Of a stretch of DNA of 64,000 nt, positions 52,985 through 64,000 are shown piece after piece. Below the pieces are notes generated by a model. That model did not search any database. It was not told where the DNA came from and was given only the letters and a program-made list of their open reading frames with translations. Within the stretch, counting starts at the first letter, position 1. Each line of letters starts with the position of its first letter. The DNA is from Myotis daubentonii (Eukaryota > Chordata > Mammalia > Chiroptera > Vespertilionidae). The position numbers and the translations under genes are program-made. The stretch is from assembly GCF_963259705.1 (NCBI RefSeq), contig NC_081841.1, positions 113,682,979-113,746,978 of the forward strand, written 5' to 3'.

Positions 52985-53960
52985 TAGAAGAGGGCCACTT
53001 GATTCTTGTGCATGGTGAATTTCTCACTCACCTCCTTATACTTCTCATTGAATTGTGGGTATTTGTCATTCACATGTTTGAGCATCCTTATAACCATTAC
53101 TCTGAATTCCTTATCTGACAAATTACTTGCCTCCATTTTATTTAGTTCCTTTTCTGGCAATTCCTCCTTTTCTTTCAATTAGAGTTGTTTCTTTGTCTCC
53201 ACATGTTTGTTGTCCCATTGTATTTGTTTCTATGTCTTAGATCAAACTGCTATGCCACCCAGATTTTTTTGGAGGTGGTCCTATGTAGTAAGTATTTTGT
53301 GGGTCCCAGTGGTGCATTCTGTCAGATATCCTGAGCTGGGTGTTCTAGGAAGGGCCCTTCCTTGAGATATTGGGTTCTCCTGATGTAGTTGGTTCTTGAA
53401 TGTTGTCCCATTCGTGGATGGAGTCTCCTCACAGGTTGTCTGACTATGTGACTCACCCCCAACCTCATCGTGAAAGTTGTTGTGGATGTGCTCGGGGTCC
53501 TGGTTCCTCTGGCAAGATGTGTCTGGGGACTCACTGGTGTGGGACTCACTGCACAATCCTGCCAGAGTGGCATGCTACTCCAGGACTCACTGCAGGGTCC
53601 TAGAGTCCATGGCCGGGTGACATGTGACTCTGCGTCTCAATGCAGGGGTCCAGGGTGGTGTCCATGTCCAGTCTGGGTGTTGGTAAGCCTGTGCTCCTAA
53701 TCCCAGCTGCTCTCCCCTTCAAGATGGTGTGGTTCCCGTGTCAGAGCCTTGAAGTTGAGGGAGTGCCCCCAGCAATAGCAAGGGCTCCCCATCCAGGATT
53801 GCCTGATATGCCAGCCCCTGAGACTCCTGTGATATCTAACTGTCCCTCACTCTCACACACAGCACACACATCCCCACACTCTCCTCTCACTTCCTTACTC
53901 ATTCACTCTCTCCCTCACTCCAGTCCTGCCAGTTGCCATGTTCTTGTTGATTTTTATTTT
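52985..53960 (-). mobile_element. Second L1 ORF1 N-terminus and 5' UTR copy
   Basis: The frame 52984-53178 on the minus strand reads 'MEASNLSDKEFRVMVIRML', the N-terminal part of L1 ORF1p. It is followed leftwards in L1 terms by 5' UTR text homologous to 50700-51050 (both contain 'tctatgtcttagatc' and 'gatgtagttgg.tcttgaatgtt'). It is either a separate L1 fragment or a duplication of the 5' end of copy 1. Confidence 0.75.
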
Positions 53961-54070
53961 TTACCAAATTATTTAAAATATTTTAGTGAAAATATTTGGC
54001 ATGTCTAATATTTAGGTTAGTTGATTTCATCTTCCAGTCAGGACATGGGCTGCTTCCCCTATTATCTTTG

Positions 54071-54515
54071 ACATTATATATAATAAAAGGGTAATATTCA
54101 AATTGACCCTAATGGCAGAATGACTAGTCTCTATGATGCACGCTGACCACCAGAGGGCAGACGCTTAACGCAGGAGCTGCCCCCTGGTGGTCAGTGCACT
54201 TCCACAGGGAAAGTGTTGCTCAGCCAGAACCTGGCTCATGGCTGGCCAGCACAGAGGCAGTGGCAGGAGCCTCTCCCAACTCCGTGGCAGTGCTAAGGAT
54301 GTCCGACTATTGGCTTAAGCCATTAGTTGGACATCCCCCAAGAGCTCCCGAGCTGCCAGAGGGATGTCTGACTCCCAGCGGGCCTAAGCTGGCAGGTGAA
54401 CATCTTCCCGAGAGCTCCTGGGCTGCCAGAGGGATCCTGGACTGCAAGAGGGCACAGGCTGGGCTGAGGGACCCCCCGCCCCCAGTGCATGAATTTTTGT
54501 GCACTGGGCCTCTAG
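54071..54515 (+). mobile_element. HeliBat-type Helitron, copy P
   Basis: 'tataataaaagggtaatatt' near the 5' end (TC not clear), 'gctgaccaccagagggcaga', and the 3' end 'gcactgggcctctag' after a hairpin ('gtgcatgaatttttgtgcac'). Same subfamily as copy G. Confidence 0.82.
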
Positions 54516-55700
54516 TACTAGTATATTACTCTACCCTCCTAATAATCATTTTTGTTATTCCAAAGCTTAGGAAATGAACTTTGTTTATCATTTACTGCAG
54601 CAATATAAATAAATGTTTCCTCTTTATAGCTTTTCCCCAGTAATATAGAAATGCATGCAGCCTGTCTTAAGGTGTATTAACTAATTACAAGATAATGATT
54701 TTCATGAGCTATTTGTAGTTTGGGCTTAAGAGGACCTAAGAGTATGTGCAGCAGGAAAACAAAAACGGAGGGCTGAGGAAAATAACCAGAAGGGAAGTTA
54801 TGACTAGTGATATTTTTCTGTTTCCCTCTCTAATAATTGCACCTTGTATCATTCACTGTCCTCAGATTGGAGACCACTGTCAGCACTAATAAGATTGTAT
54901 ACCAGTTGCCTTTGAAAATCTAATAAGAAGGAAGATATATTAATAGTATTATATTAATTATTAAATATTTGCATGAATTTATTACTATTATAGTGATATA
55001 ATCATATTATAATATACATACTTGCACTTCACCATCATGTTGATTAGAATCATCTGTGGGGTGGTTGAGGATAATTGTGACAGCATTATTTTCTTTCACA
55101 AAATGAATCTTAGATCAATATTTTCCTAAGATCACAAAGAGTTTTTGCTAGGATGGAAATTCCAGTTTGCTTTTAGCAGGGTAGAGCTCAGAAACTCTTG
55201 TTTTTAGGCTCTTACTATATTTTCAAAGCCTCATGGCATGTATACCTGACTTCTGTGCTTAGTAAGTGGACTCATATAGCCAGGGATATGGGGTCAGAGA
55301 AGAGCTAGGCATTTCTCTTACCTGGGTACCATTTTCCTTATGTTATTGTGTTTCCTCTGCCTTTCCTATTTCTTGTTAACTTCTTTAATGCCAGCAACTA
55401 TCAAAATTGCCCTTTTCTCACTGGTCTGCAACATTTGCTACCTTTAACTGAGGCATAAAGTACATCTAACATCTCACTTTCTTGAATACTTCCTGCTTTA
55501 TCAGCAATTGGAAAGTTACTACAGCCCCTGCCCATTCTGAAAGCAATGAGAACTTAAAACCGAGACACACAGAGCATCTCTCAGGTGCTCAATTTGGAGG
55601 GGGAGGACTGGGTGCCTTCTGACCAGCAGAGTACCAGGTCCTGAACTATTCTCTAGCTGAAAACTGAAGGTCAGATGCTGGGATTACTTCAGTGATGGTG
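54516..55700. other. Intergenic, nothing recognised
   Basis: AT-rich unique-looking DNA without a supported gene. Probably intergenic sequence downstream of RFXAP. Confidence 0.5.
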
Positions 55701-56050
55701 CCAGGAGCAGCAGTGGCTGGTCTTGGCACAGCCCTCAGAGGCCTTATTGCCTTACTGCCTCCACTCTAATCTTGCTGGGAAATGTAAAAATAATAGGAGG
55801 TGAAATTGATTGTTTTATTTCTAGCAATAAAAATGGCAAGCCTTTCCACATAGGCTGGGAGAGGCAAGCAAGTATGTTGTACAGAGATCTCTTATATAGC
55901 TGACATACTGGCAAAGTAAATTGAGTCAGGATACTAATCAAAACCAGAGTAGCAACCATATAATAAGTTGTAGGTGCTTTTTCATCCATGTGCCTGAGCT
56001 TTGTGACAAGAAGCTACATGCACCAGAGGCCTCATAATGAAAGAAAGGCA
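55700..56050 (-). other. Possible LTR (weak)
   Basis: On the minus strand a TATA-like 'agctatataagagatc' lies about 95 bases before 'gaaataaaacaatc', an LTR-like spacing. The 81-codon frame at 55744-55989 has no family I recognise. No TG...CA ends with a duplication were found. Confidence 0.3.
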
Positions 56051-56099
56051 AAGTTTCATCAACATCCCAAACATGGGAATGAGGTTATGACTACTGTTT

Positions 56100-56630
56100 C
56101 AGTTATCTAACATCCTACCCCAAAATATAGTGGCTTAAAATGACAAACTTTTTTCCCTTTTTTTTACTCACAATTTTGTGGTGGCTGAGCAGTTCAGGTG
56201 TTCAGGCTTGAGGTATCTCATGAGGATGCATTCACATGGGAGCATGGCTGTGATTAGAATATTCAAGATGGTCTCTCTACATCTAGAGTTAGGACTTTGA
56301 AAGCAAGCTCTGACACCACTCCCCAGACCAGATGCCAAAGGCTAAGAATTGTTTTACATTTTTAGATGGTTGGGGAGAAAAAGAAAATATATATATGGTG
56401 TATCATGAAAATTATAGGAAATTCAAATTTTGGTGTCCAAAAACTTTTATTAGCACACAGCCATGCTCATATGCTTACATACTGTGTGTGGCTGCTTTTG
56501 CACTATAGTGGCAGAGCTGAGTAGTCGCAACAGTCAATAGAGGCCACAGAGCTTGTAAAGATGAAAATATTTACTATCTGGCTCTTCATAGAAAAAGTCT
56601 TCTGAACCCTGCTCCTGAGCCTCTCTCCAC
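56100..56630. mobile_element. Old repeat remnants, including a hAT-type element
   Basis: 'atatagtggcttaaaatgac' (56127) and the run 56430-56610 ('acacagccatgctcatatgc', 'gtagtcgcaacagtcaatag', 'atatttactatctggctctt') match from memory old mammalian repeats, the latter an ancient hAT MITE. No gene. Confidence 0.5.
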
Positions 56631-56747
56631 AGATATCTCTTCATTAAATATCAGTAAGTTATTTTTAGAAATTTTAAGGTTTTATTTCTTTCTAACTGAT
56701 GAGATTAGAGATAAGTTAACCTGTCATTGGCTAGCATTATATGCAAA

Positions 56748-57091
56748 CTAGAGGCCCGATGCATGAAATTCATGTGTGTGGGGGGGCTGTGTGTCCCTCT
56801 GCCAAGCCTGCACTCTCGCTAATCTGGGACCCCTCAAGGGATGTCCAACTACCCTAAACGAAGTCAGACTGCTGGCTCCCAACTGCTCGCCTGCCTGCCT
56901 GCCTGATTGCCCCTAACTGCTCCCCTGCTGGCCTGGTCCTTCCCAACTGCCCTACCCTGCTGGCCTGATCACCCACAACTGCCCTCCCCTGCTGGCCACC
57001 TTGTGGTGGCCATCTTGTGTCCACATGGGGGTAGCCATCTTCTGTGTTGGAGTGATGGTCAATTTGCATATTACTCTTTTATTAGATAGGA
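56748..57091 (-). mobile_element. HeliBat-type Helitron, copy Q
   Basis: Left 'ctagaggcccgatgcatgaa', right end on the minus strand TCCTATCTAATAAAAGAG. Both termini present, with C-rich internal units. Confidence 0.87.
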
Positions 57092-57525
57092 TAACATTGC
57101 AGTTGTGAATAATTTTTGGCTTAAAAGTCAAACTGAATGTAATTTTTATTATATTTACTCTGTTTAATATCATTTTTCAGCCCACTGGAGTAATTCTGAG
57201 GCCATACCCAATATTTTTATCAGATACATGCAAATAATGGGATCATTAATGATCATACAGATAAAGTTGCAGAATTGGAGAGTTTTTTAATACTCCTTGT
57301 TAACTTGGTGTTGCAACATCATAATTCCTTATCCTTCTTATCTTTACTAAAATACATATTTTGAAAATAACTAAGTGCTTAAAATAAAACAATTTTAACT
57401 GTTTAACTGTCAAAGCTACATTTACTACTGCTGTGCAACTGCATATGTACTGTTGACCCTTCAATAACATAGGTTTGAATTGTGTGGATCCATTTACATG
57501 TGGATGTTTTTCCAATACATATGTA
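57092..57525. other. Intergenic, nothing recognised
   Basis: AT-rich, no supported gene. Confidence 0.5.
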
Positions 57526-57536
57526 TGTACAGGACT

Positions 57537-57540
<4 letters not shown>

Positions 57541-57580
<40 letters not shown>
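57541..57580. repeat. (TA)n microsatellite
   Basis: About 20 TA units between the SINE duplication and Helitron R. Confidence 0.95.
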
Positions 57581-57581
<1 letters not shown>

Positions 57582-57584
<3 letters not shown>

Positions 57585-57876
57585 AGTGCACAAAATTTGT
57601 GCACTTGTGTAGGTCTCTCAGCCTGGCCTCTGGCCTGCACCCTCTCCAAGTCCAGGAGTCCAACTGCTGCGGAGGTGGAAGAGGCTACAGCCACCACCAC
57701 TGCTCTTGCCAGCCGTGAGCCAGGCTTCTGGCTGAGAGGCACTCCCCCTGTGGAAGCGCACTGACCACCAGGGGGCAGCTCCCGCATTGAGTGTCTGCCC
57801 CCTAGTGGCCAGTGCGTATCATAGCAACCAGTCGTTCTGTTCAGTTGATTTGCATATTAGCCTTTTATTATATAGG

Positions 57877-57877
<1 letters not shown>
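57582..57877 (-). mobile_element. HeliBat-type Helitron, copy R (3' CTAG end lost)
   Basis: The right end on the minus strand is TCCTATATAATAAAAGGC. The hairpin 'gtgcacaaaatttgtgcac' is present at the left, but the final 'ctagaggc' is replaced by (TA)n. The interior has 'gaccaccagggggcag'. Confidence 0.8.

Positions 57878-57879
<2 letters not shown>

Positions 57880-57931
<52 letters not shown>
57880..57931. repeat. (TG)n microsatellite
   Basis: About 25 TG units between Helitron R and the SINE body. Confidence 0.96.
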
Positions 57932-57932
<1 letters not shown>

Positions 57933-58194
57933 TTCATTTCAGAGAGGAAGGGAGATGGAAAGAGAGATAGAGAAACATCAATGATGAGAGAGAATCATTC
58001 ATCAACTGCCTCCTGCATGCCCCCTACTGGGGATCGAGCCCACAACCCTAGCTTGTGACCTTGACTGGTATCAAACCCAGGACCCTTAAGTCCCCAGGCC
58101 GACAGTCTATTCACTGAGCCGAACCAGCTAGGGCTATACAGGACTTTAAATGTATTTTCTCTTACTTAGGGTTTTTTCTTTTTTGCTTGACATA

Positions 58195-59015
58195 AAAAAA
58201 TGAAATTAAATTTATTAGGATAACATTGGTTAATAATATTATATAAATTTCAGGGGCACAATTTTTACAATACAACATCTGTATACTCTATTGTATGCCC
58301 ACCACTCAAAGTCTATTCTCCTTCTGTCCCCATGTATTTGACTCTTTGTTTTCTCTCTATTCCCCTTCCCTCTGGTGAGCATAATTCTGTTGTTTGTATC
58401 TATGAGTTTGTTTTTGTTGTCATTTGCTTGTTAGTTTGTTGCTTTCTATTTTATATCCCACATATAAATGAAATAAAACAGTTCTTGTCATTTTCTCTGT
58501 GACTTATCTCATTTAGCATGATTCTCTCAAGATCTATTCATGTTGGCAATATTTCATAATTTTTATGGCCAAGCAGTATTCCATTGCATAGTATGTACCA
58601 CGTGTTCTTTATCCAATCACCTGTCAAAGGACACTTGGATTGTTTCCATGTTTTGAGCTGTTTAAATAATGCTCCAATGAACACAAGGTACATATATCTT
58701 TACAAATAAATGTTTTCAAATTTTTTAGGTAGATACCCAGAAGAGGGATTGATGGTTCTAGTCTTAATTTTTTGAGGCAACTCCATACTGTTTTCCAATT
58801 TGTATTCCCACCAGAACTGTACTAGGGATCACTTTTCTCCATTTGCTATTTTTGTCTTATTGCTAACAGCCATTCTAGTAGTTGTGAGGTGGTATCTTAT
58901 TGTAGTTTTGATGTGCATTTCCCTTATAACTGGTGATATGGAGCATCTTCTCATATGTCTTTGACCATCTCTATCTTTGTTGGAAAAGTGTATATTCAGG
59001 TCCTCTGTCCATTTT
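58195..59015 (-). mobile_element. Older L1 fragment
   Basis: Text like 'tttagcatgattctctcaag', 'ggacacttggattgtttcca' and 'gaggtggtatcttattgtag' is L1 3' UTR/ORF2 on the minus strand, more diverged than the copies beside it. A younger L1 abuts at about 59016. Confidence 0.75.
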
Positions 59016-60288
59016 TATTTTTTTATTTTATTTTATTTTTAAAAAATTCTTTATTAGTTAAGGTATTACAAATGTGTCCTCATCCCCCTATTAAATCCCG
59101 ATCCCCCCCCTGCCCCCCACCAACTCATGCTCTCATCCCCCTGTTGTCCATGTCCATTGGTTTGGCTTATATGCATGCATAAAAGTTCTTTGGTTGATCT
59201 CTTCCCCTTGCCCCCTCCCTCCCCTACTTTCCCTCTGGGGATTAATAGTCTGAATGCTGTTTCTCTGTCTTTGGATTTGTCTCTGTTCATCAGTCTATGT
59301 TGTTCTCTATATTCCACAAATGAGTGAAATCATGAGTATTTATCTTTCTCTGACTGGCTTATTTCACTTAGTATAATGCTCTCCACTTCCATACATGCTG
59401 TTTCAAAAGGCAAGAGTTCCTTCTTTTTTACTGCAGCGTAGAATTCCATTGTGTAGATGTACCACAGTTTTTTAATCCACTCATCTGTTGATGGGCACTT
59501 AGGATGTTCCAAATCTTAGCTATGGTGAATTCTGCTTCTATGAACATAGGAGTGCATATATCCTTTCTGATTGGTGTTTCTGGCTTCTTGGGATATATTC
59601 CTAGAAGTGGGATCACTGGGTCAAATGGGAGTTCCATTTTTAGTTTTTTGAGGAAGCTCTATACTGTTCTCCACAGTGGCTGCACCAGTCTGCATTCCCA
59701 CCAGCAATGCAGAAGGGTACCTTTTTCTCCACATCCTCTCCAGCACTTGTTGTTTGTTGATTTGTTGATGACAGCCATTCTCACAGGTGTGAGATGATAC
59801 CTCATTGTCATTTTGATTTGCATCTCTCATAAAATTAGTGACTTTGAGCATGTTTTCATATATCTTTTGGCCTTCTGTATGTCCTCTTTCGAAAAGTGTC
59901 TATCTAGGTCTGTTGCCCATTTTTTGATTGGATTGTTTATCTTTCTATTGTTAAGTTGCATGAGTTCCCTGTAGATGTTGGAGATTAAACCCTTATTGGT
60001 GATATCATTGGCAAATATGTTCTCCCATGTAGTGGGTCTTGTTGTTGTTTTGTTGATGGTTTCTTTTGCTGTGCAGAAGCTTTTTATTTTGATGTAGTCC
60101 CATTTGTTTATTTTCTCTTTAGTTTCCATTGCCCTAGGAGCAGTATCAGAGAAGAAATTCCTTTGGCATATGTGTGCGATTTTGCTGCTTGTGGATTCCT
60201 CTAGTATTTTTATGTTTTCCCATCTTACGTTTAAGTCTTTTATCCATTTTGAGTTTATTTTTGTGTATGGTGTGAGTTGGTGGTCTAA

Positions 60289-61557
60289 TTACATTCTTTT
60301 GCATGTATCTGTCCAATTTTCCCAACACCATTTATTGAAGAGACTGTCTTGACTCCATTGTATGCTATTGCCTCCTTTGTCGAATATTAATTGGGCATAG
60401 TGGTTTGGATCAATTTCTGGGTTCTCTATTCTATTCCATTGATCTATATGTCTGTTCTTGTGCCAGTACCAAGCTGTTTTAAGTATAGTAGCTTTGTAAT
60501 ACAGTTTGATATCTGGTATTGAGATCCCACCCACTTTGTTCTTCTTTCTCAGGATTGCTGCAGCTATTCGGGGTCTTTTTTTATTCCAGATGAATTTTTG
60601 GAACGTTCTTTCTAGATCTGTGAAATATGCCATTGGTAGTTTAATGGGGATTGCATTGAATCTATAGATTGCTTTGGGTAGTATGGACATTTTGATGATA
60701 TTGATTCTACCAATCCATGAACATGGTATGTTTTTCCATGTGTTTAAGTCTTCCTCTATCTCTTTTTTCAGTGTCCTGTAGTTTTTCACGTATAAGTATT
60801 TTACCTCCTTAGTAGAGTTTATTCCTAGGTATCTTAATTTTTTTGATGCGATTGTAAATGGAATTGCTTTTTTAGTCTCACTTTCTGGAAGTTCACTATT
60901 GGTGTGAAGAAATGCCATAGATTTCTTGGTATTAATTTTGTATCCTGCTACATTGCCAAATTCATTCATTAAGTCTAATAATTTTTTGATGTAGCCTTTA
61001 GTGTTCTCTATGTACAGTATCATGTCATCTGCAAATAAGGACAGTTTTACTTCTCCTTTTCCAATTTGGATGCCTTTTATTTCTTCTTCTTGTCTGATTG
61101 TAATGGCTAGTACTTCCAGTACTATGTTGAACAGGAGAGGTGAGAGGGGGCATCCCTGTCTTGTTCCTGTTCTTAGAGGGAATGGTTTTAGTTTTTGCCC
61201 ATTGAGTATGATGTTGGCTGTTGGTTTGTCATATATGACTTTTATTATGTTGAGGTATGATCCTTCTATTCCTATCTTGCTGAGAATTTTTATCAAGAAA
61301 GGTTGTTGGATTTGGTCAAATGCTTTTTCTGCATCAATTGATATGACTATGTGGTTTTTATCTCTCAATTTGTTTATGTGATGTATTACATTTATTGATT
61401 TGCGGATATTGTACCATCCTTGCATCCCTGGGATAAATCCTACTTGGTCATGGTGTATGATCTTTCTGATGTACTGCTGGATCCGATTTGCTAAGATTTT
61501 GTTGAGGATTTTGGCATCTATGTTCTTGAGGGGTATTGGCCTGTAATTCTCTTTCAT
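60289..61557 (-). pseudogene. L1 ORF2 reverse-transcriptase region (partial frame)
   Basis: A 422-codon open frame with reverse-transcriptase landmarks: '[20 protein letters not shown]', '[13 protein letters not shown]', '[20 protein letters not shown]' and the catalytic '[13 protein letters not shown]'. It continues into the RT thumb ('[13 protein letters not shown]') and the region before the C-terminal Cys motif. Separate frames carry the upstream RT/endonuclease parts (61573-61848, 62375-62746, 62907-63125: 'ITLNVNGLNAPIKRHRVTEL'). ORF2p makes DNA copies of L1 and SINE RNAs at nicked chromosomal T-rich sites. Frame breaks near 61560 and 60290 make this copy inactive. Confidence 0.9.
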
Positions 61558-62906
61558 TGTGTTGTCTTTGTCTTATTTTGGTATGAGGGTGATGCTGGCT
61601 TCATAGAACGAGCTTGGAAGTGTTCCTTCCTCTTGAGTTTTTTGGAATAGTCTGAGGAGGATAAATTTTAGTTCTTCCTGGAATGTTTGGTAAACCTCCC
61701 CTGTGAAGCTGTCTGGCCCTGGGCTTTTGTTTGCCGGGAGCTTTTTGATGACTGCTTCAATTTTTTCCATAGTTATTGGCCTATTGAGATTTTTAGATTC
61801 TTCCAGATTAAGTTTTGGAAGGTTGTATTTTTCTAGGAATATGTCCATTTACTCCAGGTTGTCTAGTTTGTTGGAGTAGAGTTGTTCATATTAATTTCTA
61901 ACAGTCATTTGTATTTCTGTGTGGTCTGTTGTTATTTCTCCTCTTTCATGTCTGATTTTGTTTATTTCGGTCCTCTCTCTTTGTTTCTTGGTGAGCCTGG
62001 CTAGAGGTTCATCAATCTTGTTTATCCTTTCAAAGAACCAGCTCTTGGTTTTGTTGATCTTTTCTACTGTTTTTTTTGGTCTCTATGTCGTTTATCTCTG
62101 CTCTTATCTATTATTTCCTTCCTTCTGCTTACACTGGGCTTTTCTTGTTGCTCTCTTTTTAACTCTTTGAGTGGTAGGGTTAGGTGATTTATTCTCATTG
62201 TTTCTTGTTTCTTGCAGTAGGCTTGTAGAGCTATGAACTTCCCTCTCAAGACTGCTTTCACTGTGTCCCATAAGTTTTGGATTGTTGTGTTTTCATTGTC
62301 GTTTGTTGCCATGAAGTTTTTTATTTCTTCTTTGATCTCTTTGGTAACCCAGTCATTGTTTAATAGCGTGCTATTTAGTCTCCATGTGTTTGATTTTTTT
62401 GGATTGTTTTTATTGTAGTTGATTTCCAGTTTATGCCATTGTGATCTGAAAAGATGCTTGATATGATTTCAATTTTCTTGATATTGAAGAGACTTTGTCT
62501 GTGACCTAATATATGGTCTATCTTTGAAAATGACCCATGTGCACTTGAGAATAATGTATATTCTGTGGCTTTGGGGTGAAATGTTCTGAAGAGGTAAATT
62601 AATTTCATCTGATCTAGTGAGTCATTTAGGATTGATGTTTCTTTGCTGAGTTTCTGTTTAGAGGATTTGTCCAATGGTGATAATGGGGTGTTAAAGTCCC
62701 CTACTATGATTGTATTGCTGTCCATCTCTCCCTTGATCTCCTCCAAAGATTTCTTATGTATTTGGGTGCTCCTATATTGGGTTCGTATATGTTTACCAGA
62801 GTTATTTCTTTTTGTTGGATTGCTCCCTTCAGTATTATGAAATGGCCTTCTTTATCTCTTTCTATGTCCTTCAATTTGAGATCTAATTTGTCAGATATAA
62901 GTATTG

Positions 62907-63125
62907 CTACCCTGGCTTTTTTTCACTTCCATTGTCCTGAAAAACCTTTTTCCATCCCTTCTCTATCAGTCTGTGTGCGTCTTTTTTTCTGAGGTGGGTT
63001 TCCTGTAGACAGCAGATATATGGGTTATGTTTTCTTATCAGCTCAGTTACCCTATGTCTTTTGATTGGGGCATTTAATCCATTTACATTTAAAGTTATTA
63101 TTGATAGATACTTGTTAGTCACCAT
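62907..63125 (-). pseudogene. L1 ORF2 endonuclease N-terminus fragment
   Basis: Encodes 'SIITLNVNGLNAPIKRHRV' and 'IRKHNPYICCLQETHLRKKD', the AP-type endonuclease start with the conserved N (substrate contact) and E of QETH (metal site). It is followed by a frame break; 62375-62746 has the later endonuclease part ('IIVGDFNTPLSPLDKSSKQK', 'KIDHILGHR'). Confidence 0.88.
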
Positions 63126-64000
63126 TTTTATTCTTTACCCCTGTGTTCCTTCGTCGTTTCCTATTTTTTGTTTTTACAGCAGACCCTTTAGCATTTCTTG
63201 CATTGCTGATTTGGTGGTAATAAACCACAAAAGGACTCCCGAAGTCCTTTTTTGTCTGTGAAGCACCTGATTTCACCCTCAATTTTGATTGATAGCCTTG
63301 CTGGGTACAGTATTCTTGGATTCAGACCCTTCCTTTGCATGACTTTATATATTTCATTCTATTCCCTTCTTGACTTATGTGTTTCTGTTGAGAAATCAGT
63401 CGCTAGTCTTATGGGGGCTCCTTTTAGGTGACTTTCTGTCTCTTTCTGGCCGCTTTTAAGATTCTTGCTTTGTCATTGGTGTTTGCCAATTTAATTATAA
63501 TGTGCCTTGGTGTTGGTCTTTTGGGGTTCATTTTGTTTGGGACTCTGAGCTTCTTGGATTTGTGTGAGTTTTTTCTTCCCTATATCAGGGATGTTTTCTG
63601 TCATTATTTTTTCAAATAGGTTTTCTATTCCTTGCTCAGTTTCCTCTCCTTCTGGCACCCCTATTATGTGGATGTTGTTTCCTTTCATGTTGTCCCAGAG
63701 TTCTCTCAGGCTCTCCTCCTGCTTTTTAATTTTTTTTTTTCTAGAAGCTGCTCTGCTTAGGTATTTTTTCCTACCTTGTCTTCTAGCTCACTGATGCGGT
63801 CCTCTGCTTCTTCTAGTCTACCGTTGATGCTTTCTATTGTGTTCTTTATAGCAGTGATGTCATTTTTCCTTTCCTCTTGGTTCCTACACATATTGTTGAA
63901 TTAGTCTTCCATTCTTTTCATCCACCTTATGACCATTTGTCTGAATTCTTTCTCTGACAGGTTGCTTGCCTCCGTTGCCTCCATTTAATTTTCTTCCTTT

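Larger units (their letters stand above)
57541..58134 (-). mobile_element. Ves-type SINE split by a Helitron and microsatellites
   Basis: The body is at about 57933-58134 ('gagagagaatcattcatcaa', 'gccgaaccagctagggc'). The right duplication 'tatacaggacttta' (58135 on) pairs with 'tgtacaggacttaaa' at 57526-57540, so the SINE tail once began at 57541. The tail is now a (TA)n tract, a Helitron (57582-57877) and a (TG)n tract. Confidence 0.8.
59016..64000 (-). mobile_element. L1 copy 3, long, runs off the right edge
   Basis: 3' tail at about 59016-59060 ('ttattttatttttaaaaaat'). 3' UTR to about 59400; ORF2 from about 59430 to about 63120; ORF1 from about 63490 to beyond 64000 (frame 63491-63688 reads 'NNIHIIGVPEGEETEQGIEN', an ORF1p motif). 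The best-preserved L1 in the window, but ORF2 is broken into several frames. Confidence 0.92.

Noticed and set aside
55744..55989. 81-codon minus-strand frame resembling a small membrane protein
   Set aside because: Hydrophobic stretches but no known family, and TATA/AATAAA-like signals suggest an LTR; too weak to annotate as a gene.
60289..61557. 422-codon frame as a host gene
   Set aside because: Clear L1 ORF2 reverse transcriptase, broken at both ends.
30000..64000. Exons of SMAD9, expected near RFXAP by mammalian gene order
   Set aside because: No SMAD MH1/MH2-like coding segment was seen on either strand in this window.

Overview
The window looks like nuclear DNA from a vespertilionid bat. 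Four independent repeat classes support this: tRNA-derived SINEs of the Ves type (bodies with a 'tggctcagtggatagagcg' type A-box region), about twenty HeliBat-type Helitron copies (5' TC, 3' 'ggcctctag' end with a terminal hairpin), a SPIN-type hAT element with a perfect 8-bp target duplication, and L1 elements of mammalian type. No prokaryotic gene organisation is present. Family names come from pattern memory; no library search was run.

The only recognisable functional protein gene is RFXAP (regulatory factor X-associated protein, part of the RFX complex that switches on MHC class II genes). It lies on the + strand in three coding exons: about 13006-13632, 22057-22164 and 27821-27931. A CpG-rich TATA-less promoter lies upstream and a 3' UTR probably ends near 29.2 kb. 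Intron 1 is about 8.4 kb and intron 2 about 5.7 kb, both filled with transposons. The codon aligned with the expected initiator methionine is ACG, not ATG.

Layout. 0-1 kb: 5' region of a minus-strand L1 and an L1 tail. 1.1-1.5 kb: Tigger MITE. 4.0-5.4 kb: two abutting Helitrons. 5.4-10.1 kb: retroviral LTR-derived mosaic including a solo LTR nested in another LTR. 10.1-11.3 kb: L1 with inverted 5' end. 11.4-12.6 kb: LTR-like sequence and two SINEs sharing target duplications. 12.7-29.2 kb: RFXAP with introns holding MIRs, Helitrons (including chains of two and three abutting copies), a mariner MITE, a truncated hAT transposase, SPIN, SINEs and a HAL1-like L1. 29.3-33.4 kb: hAT MITE, LTRs, L1 tail, MaLR LTRs, SINE pair and a second solo LTR. 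33.4-34.9 kb: broken TANK retrocopy. 35.4-36.8 kb: GC-rich patch and Tigger transposon remnant. 36.3-41 kb: Helitrons, SINE, mariner, MIRs and an old L1. 41-54 kb: a long minus-strand L1 interrupted by a Helitron and a second L1, with a 5' region of about nine GC-rich tandem units. 54-59 kb: Helitrons, SINE and old L1. 59-64 kb: a long minus-strand L1 that runs off the window and holds the longest open reading frame (part of ORF2).

There is no operon-like or obviously new multi-gene system. The most notable points are the RFXAP start codon, the Helitron chains with repeated identical junctions, the L1 tandem 5' units, and the target-duplication evidence that orders many nested insertions.
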